Positions 1 to 7,496 of a stretch of 16,474 nt of DNA are shown here, piece after piece. The stretch spans positions 1 to 16,474 of the forward strand of contig JAAMXP010003801.1 of NCBI GenBank assembly GCA_019693395.1, in the 5' to 3' direction. The stretch comes from Ettlia oleoabundans. Lineage: Eukaryota > Chlorophyta > Chlorophyceae > Chlamydomonadales. The position numbers and the translations under genes are program-made. A model generated the notes under the pieces. It was given only the letters and a program-made list of their open reading frames with translations, had not been told where the DNA came from and did no database searches. Position 1 is the stretch's first letter, and the number at the start of each line of letters is the position of its first letter.

Positions 1-278
1 AGAAGGGCCGCTACGCTGAGCGCATCGGCGCCGGCGCCCCCGTGTACCTGGCCGCCGTGCTGGAGTACCTGGCGGCAGAGGTGCTGGAGCTGGCCGGCAA
101 CGCTGCCCGCGACAACAAGAAGACCCGCATCATCCCCCGCCACATCCAGCTGGCCGTGCGCAATGACGAGGAGCTGAGCAAGCTGCTGGCGGGTGTGACC
201 ATCGCCGAGGGTGGTGTGCTGCCCAACATCCACTCCGTGCTGCTGCCCAAGAAGAGCGGCAAGAAGGCCGAGGCCTGA
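1..278 (+). CDS. H2A: Histone H2A, 3' part (5' end outside window)
   Basis: This is the C-terminal 91 residues of core histone H2A, which pairs with H2B in the nucleosome. Codons are in frame from base 3 and the stop is at 276-278. The sequence begins in the start of the histone fold ([19 protein letters not shown]) and runs through the acidic-patch helix ([14 protein letters not shown]), the [17 protein letters not shown] segment that carries the D-E-E of the acidic patch, and the docking domain ([15 protein letters not shown]). The tail is short and Lys/Ala-rich and ends GKKAEA. It has no SQ(E/D) motif, so this is canonical H2A rather than H2A.X, and the docking domain is not H2A.Z-like. 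No intron occurs in the visible part. A histone stem-loop follows 49 nt after the stop, so the gene is probably S-phase regulated with a non-polyadenylated mRNA. The promoter and any divergent H2B partner would lie to the left of the window. Confidence 0.97.
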   Translation, partial: KGRYAERIGAGAPVYLAAVLEYLAAEVLELAGNAARDNKKTRIIPRHIQLAVRNDEELSKLLAGVTIAEGGVLPNIHSVLLPKKSGKKAEA

Positions 279-326
279 AATGGCAGTAATCCAACCAGCC
301 AGCACCCAACAAATCCAAAACCAACT

Positions 327-342
327 GGTGTTATTCAACACC
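327..342 (+). terminator. Histone mRNA 3'-end stem-loop
   Basis: GGTGTT-ATTC-AACACC forms a perfect 6-bp stem with a 4-nt loop, 49 nt after the H2A stop. It is preceded by an A/C-rich flank (AAATCCAAAACCAACT). This is the geometry of the stem-loop that binds SLBP and directs endonucleolytic 3'-end formation of replication-dependent histone mRNAs. Such palindromes are known in volvocine algae. The stem sequence differs from the animal consensus (GGCTCT/AGAGCC) but keeps the GG..CC ends and the stem and loop lengths. Confidence 0.85.
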
Positions 343-1123
343 ACCTCGCTCACTGGGAAAGTGAACCACTGAAATCCATGCATGCTTGAGAAACACCAGG
401 GCTGTTGCATTGTTGTCGAAAGCAGGTTGTGTCACCGGTTGTGTATGCCTCTGATGGTTGAAGCTGACAATGTTGGGATGGATTCGCACGAGGAGGGAAT
501 CCAGCTAAGTCATCTATGCATGTTGCAGCCTGTGTGGCAAGTAGCTGGCATTATGTTTGCTGAGCCTTTGTTGCTGAAACCAATCAGCCAGCCAGCATAA
601 GGATTGATTGACATCAGCAACTGGGTGCCAATAGCCGCCACAGGATGGTTGGGTGGTGACTTGTTTTACAACACTGGAGTTCTCTTGCAGCAATGAGACT
701 TAAGGGGGACAACACCGCAGCTGGAAAGGGCTGATGCAAATAGGACACAGTGTGAGAGAGGGAGGGACGCTTTTTGACATACCTTGGTGGACGAATTGGA
801 TATTTTTGTTATAGAATCGACCGATAAAACTCTGAGAGACAGCTGCAAAAAAAGAGCTGTAATGGATCAAAATTGAAGGGCAGGGAAACGGGCGCACGTT
901 TCATGTTGGGCACAAACAGGATTTTTCGACTTGTTATAATTCAATCATTCTATCAGCCAATGTTAGTAGCTGCTGCTCTTCTGCTGCCTGACATACCAAA
1001 CAGCCTCCAGCAAGCACGCAGGCACAAAGAGGTAGCTGGGCGCCGGGCGGGGTGGGGCAAGTGGTGCTGGTCACCCTTTTGCGTGACTTTGGGCAACAGC
1101 TGCCCGACGCAAGCATGAACGCA
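343..1123. other. Intergenic region / deacetylase 3' UTR
   Basis: No exon was recognised on either strand between the histone hairpin and the deacetylase stop codon. The two flanking genes converge here. The right-hand part (about 650-1123) is best read as the 3' untranslated region of the minus-strand deacetylase, bounded by a TGTAA signal. The rest (about 343-650) is lower in GC and shows nothing identifiable. Confidence 0.5.
666..670 (-). promoter_or_regulatory. Putative TGTAA poly(A) signal for the deacetylase gene
   Basis: Read on the minus strand this is TGTAA, the pentamer that green algae use in place of AATAAA. It lies about 455 nt after the stop of the deacetylase, and no TGTAA was noticed between them on that strand. 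A 3' UTR of about 470 nt is normal for chlorophyte genes. A five-base match is weak evidence on its own. Confidence 0.45.
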
Positions 1124-4100
1124 CTACCGTGTGCACTTGAACTTCGCCATGAAGGATTTCATCTTGCTGGCTCGTACTGGGTTCTCCATCCAATCCAACC
1201 GCTGCGAGGTAGTCACCGCCCACTGCAAGCACAGCGCGCACAGCAGGGTGGTGAGCTTGGGGCAGGTTGGCAGGGTGAGCAGATGCCTCAGAGAATTGCC
1301 GGAGCTGGCTGAGTGTTGACTCAAGCACGAGAAGGGGCCACAAGCGTGCAGGCAGGATTTGGGCTGCCAGGGAGCAACAGAATTTCGAAGTGCACCTCCA
1401 ATCTCGCCCCAGGCTGATTCCCATGCCGAGCTGTTTGTCTCACCACATCTTTCTTCTTCATGGCATATATGAAAAATTTCTTGAGCTCTTTGGAGTAGTT
1501 ACTGCAGGGAGGCAGAAGGAAGAAAGGAGGGTTGCTTGGAGGGCGAAAACAGTGTGCGAGTGTAAATGTCGCTGCTGCTAGGGAGGACCAATCACAGCCA
1601 CAGAAGGCTTGCATGCAAGCTTGTGCACCTGCAGGCCCTTCGCTGGTACTCGGGTCTAAGAAGTCCCGCTTGGCAGTGCAGCCCTGCCCTGCCCAGTTCA
1701 CCCCCGCCAGCGAGTCTGAGTTTTAGCTGTCATGCCACAACATACCACAAGCACATGCCCCTGCTCATACAGCAATGCCCACCGCTCCGCATGCCAACAT
1801 GACCCCGCAAAACCATTACGCCCCTCATCCCCTGCCCCGCTTCTTATCCACCCACCCAGCTGTGCACACCTACCTCTTCGTCAAGTAAGGTGTGTGCACT
1901 CCGATGCTTATGGGGCCGCGGTTGCCTTGATAAGATGAGTCAAAGGAGGAGCGCAGCAGGCTGTTGGGAGAGCAGCCGGATCGGGGTTTGCCGGTCCTTT
2001 CATCTGCAGCGGTAGCAAGCCAGTGGGCAGGCAGGCAAGCAGGCAGGCAGGCAGGGTAAACATGCCTGCGCCAGCTAAAAATAAGCCGACAAGTATTCAA
2101 GCAGGCAGGCCGCCGGACGAGCAAGTGGGCAGGCAGGCAGTCGACCAAGCAGGCAGGAAGGGCCAGAAGCGCAGGGCAAGTTTTTGGGTTACTGGAGGAC
2201 CCAAAATAGGGTAAGATGAACTGCTGCCTGTCCATTTGATCGAGTGGGTAACCGCTCATGGCAAGGCACCCACCCACGGTCCTACCTCACCATCCACCGT
2301 TTCACCCCACCACAAACCCCCGCGTGCTAACCGTGAGGTTTTAAAAACTGCCAACAACCACACACACGCACGCCTGAATGCACTTACGCACCCGCAACCA
2401 ATCCCTTCCCCCCTCCTTCTTTGCCCACCCACCCACCCACCCCAACCCACCGGTGCAGTAATCCATGAGGTTGTGCCCCGGCACCTCATACAACGGAACC
2501 TGCCTGCACGCCTTGGCACACCAGAGCAAGCAACAGCAAGGCAGGTCAGACCCGCGGCGCCACTGAACGGCTGGCAGCTGCAGCAGCCTTATGCATCCAT
2601 GCACCACAACAGTGACAGCAACGGCAGCGGCAATGACAACGGCAGCGAAAGCGGCAGCGAAAGCGAAAGCGACGGCAAGCACGACGTTTCTGTGGCAGGC
2701 AGGCAGGCAGGCGCCGAGGGCTGGAGGGCGTCACAGGCTGGCACAGCATGACATGGCAGTGCCCCACTGCTGCAGGTGCCAGCGGGTAAGCTCACACCAA
2801 CATGACTAAGGCTACAGCTGTTGCTGGAGATAGGCAGCGAACCTCACCACAGCCCCCTATAGCGCTCCCAGGAGGAGCATCGCTGGCCCGCCACTTGACA
2901 GTCAAAGCCAACACCCCTGTCCATAACGCCGGGCCAGACGCGGTTTGAGCCACCCTGCGCCCCAATGGTGCTGTCGTACCTGTGCGATGGATACAACAGC
3001 AGTGAGGAATGGGCGGTTTGTTGTCTGTGCAGGTGTGTGCGTTACAAAGGGGCAGGTGCATGGGGAAGCAGGGTTTACGGCCACAGCAGCTAGGCAGCAA
3101 GTGGCATCAGCGAGAATGCGCGCACGAGACTATCACGCGGCAGACGCATATTTGGGGGCACCGCACCCCAACCCAACCCACACAAATTCAAACCGAAAGT
3201 CTACCCACCCTACCTACCTGAACCCGTTTTCGCGCAGCACCTGCCGCACTTCCGGCTTGTCCGACAGGTATGGAGTACGGAATCCTACCACAGCGGAACG
3301 GGGAATGCCGCAATTCACTATCGCATCCCTCGCCCCGACGATCTCCTTTTTGATTGCGCTCTTGGACAGCTGGCGCAGGTCTGGGTGGTTCACTGTGTGT
3401 GTGGCTATTTCGTGGCCCCGCCTGTGCAGGCTGCGTACCTGGCTGCAGTCAAAGGAGCAGCGGGAGGTGCATCCAAACCTGCGGCGAAGGGTGGGAGGCC
3501 GGGGTGCAATGTATGGATGTGCGGTGTTGTCGGTATGTGCAGCCGTACGAACTCCAATAAGGTGAGGGTAACCTATGTGCCTATCCCAGTACTGCGGTAA
3601 GGCCTAATACTTCTGCTCGCCACGGAGCAGCAACCTGAAGAACACTTCAGCCCCTTCCAGCCAATACAGTGCAGTTCAGTAGGGTGGCTGCTGGCTGGCG
3701 ATCAAGTGGGGCATGACTGGGAGGGGGCACGGGGAGCCAAACTGCAGTAGCGCTAGCGGCGACACACCAAGTCACCGGAAGACGGAAACCATTGGGATTG
3801 CGCGCCACGGAAGCGATGGAGAGAACCAAATCGGAGCTCTTTTTGGCTATGTCATCATCATGACTGCAGGGCACACAGGGTCAGAGATCAAAGATCAAAA
3901 CATCCTCCAGTGCTAAGATGCAACCTCAGCGCCCCGTTCCACGATCCCGCTGCGCCAGCCGCCAGGCGATCAATACGGCAGGATAGATGCATGCATTGCC
4001 AGCGCTTGTTGCTGCGCGGGCAAGATGCTGCACATGCGATTCTGCACTAAATGTGCACTGCCACTCACGATAACACCAGAAACAACGGCACATCCTTGGG

Positions 4101-4203
4101 GCGTAGGCCACCGGGCGGCCAGACTGAAGGCCTCACGGTTTTGGCGTCGACCAGGAGGGGGAAGAGTGCAAGCAGCAGCAGAGCAGCAACCCGGGTCCCA
4201 TAG
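1124..4203 (-). CDS. Chitin/polysaccharide deacetylase (NodB homology), nine exons, start codon unresolved
   Basis: Secreted metal-dependent deacetylase of the chitin-deacetylase type, expected to remove acetyl groups from GlcNAc-containing wall polymers. Exons (minus): 4203-4069, 3863-3768, 3478-3218, 2979-2848, 2503-2451, 2003-1874, 1501-1444, 1222-1124. These are eight exons with GT-AG borders and compatible phases giving 320 residues; a ninth, 5' exon is needed if the start is spliced on. Counting from the first full codon of 4203-4069: hydrophobic signal segment (VAALLLLALFPLLVDA) at about 5-20; motif 1 SHDDDI at 45-50 (catalytic base and metal Asp); motif 2 HTVNH at 104-108 (metal His pair); motif 3 RTPY at 144-147; motif 5 region GVHTPYL near 262. 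NPNG...LPVTW and RYDSTIG also match the family. The C terminus DWMENPVRAS precedes a TAG stop. The Met is missing: the signal-peptide frame has no in-frame ATG in its exon, so either a short upstream exon or a one-base indel is involved. Substrate is inferred. Confidence 0.9.
2026..2157. repeat. Interrupted (GGCA)n / (TGCC)n microsatellite
   Basis: GGCA-type tetranucleotide units cluster at 2026-2056, 2099-2111, 2128-2140 and 2149-2157. They lie inside the deacetylase intron 2450-2004. On the coding (minus) strand they read (TGCC)n, a pyrimidine-rich tract that ends about 22 nt before the 3' splice site at 2004. The repeat may therefore serve as the polypyrimidine tract. Confidence 0.8.
2424..2450 (-). 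other. G-quadruplex-type tract at a 5' splice site
   Basis: Read on the minus strand, the intron that begins at 2450 opens with six G3-4 runs separated by one or two T (gtGGGttGGGGtGGGtGGGt...). This meets the usual G3+N1-7 pattern for a quadruplex, and the first base is the G of the GT donor. It could form in the deacetylase pre-mRNA and affect splicing of the downstream motif-5 exon. Confidence 0.6.
2694..2712. repeat. (GGCA)n microsatellite, second copy
   Basis: Nearly five uninterrupted GGCA units, the same motif as the tract near 2026-2157 but in the neighbouring deacetylase intron (2847-2504). An imperfect GGCAGCGAAAGC-type repeat lies next to it, at about 2640-2675. Confidence 0.8.
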
Positions 4204-4498
4204 CTGCGGGAGCCGAACCCCGGAAGAATGAGAAGGGGAAACAATCATGCAAAGCGAGATCACCGAAACGCGGCGTTCACTGGCTTTCTTTTGCCGAAAA
4301 AATCCCATAGCCACATATATGCATCACTTTATGATTGCCAACGTTACAAGCAAGCTTTCTACGGCCCATACAGCGGTCTGGCGCGTGACTGCGCCTATCT
4401 GCCATCCTTTGTTGTTCACCAAAAGCGAGCCTATTTTTGATACTGCGTAAGAGGAGCGGAAAAAGCACCGGAGGCCGGTTTTACAGCGAACCGATTCA
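4204..4498. promoter_or_regulatory. Divergent promoter between deacetylase (-) and plastid membrane protein gene (+)
   Basis: About 295 bp separates the first recognised exon of the minus-strand deacetylase from the proposed ATG of the plus-strand gene at 4499. The two genes point away from each other, so the interval must hold both promoters and 5' UTRs, and possibly a short first exon of the deacetylase. It is more A/T-rich than its surroundings, with an ATATAT stretch at 4315-4320 and a TTTTTTG patch near 4434. No specific element was identified with confidence. Confidence 0.5.
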
Positions 4499-5243
4499 AT
4501 GCGAGCGCTACAAGCAAGCCGTGGCATAGCGGCGGCGCCGCCCACTGCTTGGTGTCGCCACGAACGGCATCCCGCTCGTCAGCTGCATCAACTGCTGCTG
4601 GGCAGGTGCCTTCCTGCACCAACCGCTGCTCCAAACACTGGTGCCAGTACTGGAAGGCGGCAAACGCAGCATTGCAGGGCTCGGGCCCATGGCACCGACC
4701 AGGTGCGCCCCTGCCTGGCCCCAACTGACGGTGTGGCAGCGGCACTGTCCTGGCCATGCACAACACGCATACAGTGGGCGCTAAGTGCCGTGGCGCTGCT
4801 GACAAAAGTCCGTTTATTATGCTATGGTTGCCAATTCTCTAATCGTGTGTGTAAAAGTGCAGGATGCCGATCGCAGCGCCCCTACTAACCCGCCGCCGCA
4901 AATGGCGCAGCAGCAGCCACAGCAGCAGCCACAGCCTGCGTTTACAGCGAGCACTCAGCAGGAGCAGCAGCTTTCCCAGCCGCAGCAGGCATTGAACACT
5001 AATGTGTGGGCCTATAAACCCTGGTGGTGCCAGCCCTGGTCTATCGGAGCCACGGGAGCGGCGGTTGTGGGTGGCGTGTGGACCATCAGCGGCGGATCTC
5101 CCGCCTGGACGGCCGCTGCTGCTTTGCCGGTGGCGGCCTGGTGGGCCCTCTTCCTGGGGGTGATGCCAGCGCAGTTTCGAAAGTATGCAGAGGAAACGAA
5201 AGCGGAGCTGGCTCGGCAGCGGCCGCAGCAGGGACGGCAGTAG
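4499..5243 (+). CDS. Small two-helix membrane protein, cyanobacterial-type core, probably plastid-targeted
   Basis: Proposed two-exon gene: 4499-4702 and 4863-5243 (stop), joined in phase 0 across a 160-nt intron (CAG|GTGCGC ... GTGCAG|GAT), giving 194 residues. The conserved core is about residues 115-178. It begins NVWAYKPWWCQPWSIG, then two hydrophobic segments (about 128-143 and 148-168), then a charged tail. The W-x-YKPWWCQPWSI signature is what I associate with a small, uncharacterised cyanobacterial two-transmembrane family (DUF6737 as I recall). A plastid thylakoid or envelope location is therefore inferred. Exon 1 is Ala/Arg/Ser-rich and poor in acid residues, like a chloroplast transit peptide; a Gln/Pro-rich linker follows. 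Core identification is fairly sure; exon 1 is a model. The alternative starts, ATG 4824 or ATG 4902 without exon 1, would leave no obvious transit peptide. Function is unknown. Confidence 0.7.
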
Positions 5244-7496
5244 CAGACGCAGCATTTGCAGCGCAGAAAGCAGCAACATGCGCAGCAGCAGCATAAGCAT
5301 AAGTACAGTTGCACCAGCAGCCCTGCTTTGGCATCTGTTCGAGTAGTTCATTCGACAAAGCATGGGGTGTGCTTGCAATGCAGCTGCCAAGCTGCTGCGC
5401 TTATGCCTTGCTGGTTGGGTGAACCAAACACAGTATATGAAACGCAACACTGAGTACAGGCAACTCATGGCTGTATGGACCGAACTGCCCCGCCTGCCCC
5501 CAACACTGTGTTGTCTTCAAGCAACACAGTGTGCGTGCTGCTCTGAAGCGGTGTCTGCCAGCAACTGGCACAGCAGCTGTGCGCCTTGCACAGCGGGGTG
5601 GCCCTAAGAGCAGAACTACTCAATAGGTTGTGGCATGTTAGCGTCTGTCTCCGCACTTAATTTACACATCAAAGCAAGCTCTGGGCAGATGCTGAAGGTT
5701 TGCTTTACAAGCTGCTGTCGAACAGGGCCCAGATGGTGTCGCTATTGCAAGGTGACGGCTAGAGACCAAACGAATCACGCAATAAGCTGCAAGTTGGCAG
5801 CGTTTACTGGGTCCCTTGACAACCATAGAAACGATCTTGGCAAGCCCACAAGAGCAGGAGTCCAGCGAGGTAGCAAAGAAGAGAGCAAAGCATGGGAAGA
5901 ATGGCTGCGCTGTGGGCAGGCTGGGGGAACGGGAGCCAGCGCGTGCGACCAAAAAACGCGCAGGTGCGTGGAGAGCAATGTGCGCACGGCGCAGAAGAAT
6001 GGGTGGGATGATCGGGGAAGGGGAAAAGAGGCTTCTACAGTGGAAGCTGCAATGCTGCAGGGAAAACGGTATTGGAGCATCCAGGGAAGCAAAAGGTGAT
6101 TGTGGTTGCGGGCAGGGAGCTGATGCCGCATGTCATGTGTCAAAGGCAGGGGGGAGAGGAAGTGATGATTTTTGGTGCGGTATGGTCGTGCATGGGTGGT
6201 GTGTGCATTAATGCCGTCCCAATGGAACCCAGAGGAACGAACCCAGATCCCAAACAAACATAATTTTCATACCCAGTGTGGGAGAGAGATAGGATGAAAG
6301 GAGGCCCAGTGGCAAAGAGGGGGAAAGAGTGGTCCTGGGGGTGGCAACGCACTTGTGATCACTGCTACCCCCGTACCCCTAAATGAAACCGCCGGTGACG
6401 GCAATTAAATTTTTCCCCGGGAAATGGCCCCATAGTGTGCATGTGCTAGACGGGTGTGCAGCTGCGAGGTTGCGTTGTGGTCAGGTGAGGTGGGTCGGGT
6501 GGCACGTGCATGCAGCAGCGTACCGCTGATCAGTGGGGAGGGTGCGTAAAAGGGAATGAGAGTCAAAGGCAATAAGAGTCCTCTAAAGGTGGGCCGTTAT
6601 TATTTCTCTTGAATTTCTCTGGAGAAGAAGAGGGTTGCTTGGCGGTGGACCGGGAATCTCTCGCTCTGCGTTGGGCAGCCCAGCCCAGCACAAGGCAGCA
6701 AGTAAGAAAGAGAGGGGAGTTGCTGGAGGCGATGCCGATGGGGAAGGGGGAGAGAGTGGAGGAGATGACGACTAGCAACGCATCATCACTAGTGCTGCAC
6801 ACCGGCGGCACAGCTTGGTAACAAAACCCCCAGACAACGCATAAATTGGCCGAGCTCACATTGAAGTTAAGCTCCTCTCGAGGCCAGGACCCAAACAGCA
6901 GGGGTTGGGTGGGGCGACTCAACACTAAGAAAAAAGTAGTAAGAGACACCAGCAAAGAAAGACAACGTTGTGACAACACCCAACCTGCTAAACAGCAGCA
7001 GGCCCCACAACAGACATGTATAGAAAAAACATCAGGCCGAAAACCTCAGAACAGAGGGACGAGGTTGATTGGATGAAGGAGATGGGCAACCACAGCAGAT
7101 ACTGTGGTCTGCTGTTGCACTGGCATGCGGAGGGTCTAGTGATGGGGTGGTGGTAGTACAATACGACAGGCCAACGGGAGGGGGTCACCGGCTTGTGCAC
7201 AGCCGACATTCAAACGCGACAGCAACAATCACGATGAATGGGACAAGAGGCGGGAGGGAGGCTGCAGAGGATGCAGCTGATTGAGGGAACTGAGGGAGTA
7301 GAGGCCCACTTGGACGGAAAAGGGTTGTGTGAGGTGGTATGGATCCACTACCAAAGGCAGCTCGTGCAGCCGTGGACAGCGGGTCCGTCAAAGTGACTTG
7401 CTCATAATCGAGGCTTGAGTCAAATGGTACAGGTAAGGCCCAGGGGATGGGGCAGGCAGCACTGGGGCAGCAGCCCCGGCAGCGGCAGGGCTACAA
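5244..7496. other. Long interval without a recognised gene
   Basis: This lies between two convergent genes and holds their 3' UTRs. Open frames of up to about 160 codons occur (for example 5635-6099 plus and 5775-6257 minus), but none has a familiar motif, consistent codon use or convincing splice borders. TTACA occurs at 5659-5663 and 5703-5707, which is TGTAA on the minus strand, but this is 1.8 kb from the nearest minus-strand stop. The part from about 6540 to 7350 is purine-rich on the plus strand. A low-GC patch (aattaaattttt) lies at about 6403-6414. Confidence 0.5.
5503..5532. repeat. 11-bp perfect inverted repeat
   Basis: ACACTGTGTTG (5503-5513) and CAACACAGTGT (5522-5532) are exact reverse complements separated by 8 nt. 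A G-T wobble could extend the stem into the loop. It lies about 260 nt after the stop of the plus-strand membrane-protein gene, so it could be a structured element of that gene's 3' UTR. No transposon ends or target duplications were noticed. Confidence 0.75.

Noticed and set aside
2026..2157. Possible CRISPR or satellite array
   Set aside because: The units are 4-bp microsatellite repeats without unique spacers, inside an intron of a eukaryotic gene.
2945..3565. 206-codon open frame on the plus strand
   Set aside because: It lies antisense to the deacetylase exons 3478-3218 and 2979-2848, which have clear family motifs and in-phase splice borders. The plus-strand translation has no recognisable motif.
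4499..4888. Unspliced 129-codon open frame as a separate gene
   Set aside because: Its downstream part has no coherent composition and ends just inside the next exon. Splicing at 4702/4863 joins its transit-like beginning in phase to a recognised membrane core.
5635..6099. 154-codon open frame on the plus strand
   Set aside because: It has no motif, an irregular composition and no supporting splice or start context. It lies in the convergent intergenic interval.
6563..6979. 138-codon minus-strand frame with a hydrophobic beginning
   Set aside because: It begins with a non-ATG codon and shows no family motif. The apparent signal peptide is explained by the complement of a purine-rich tract.
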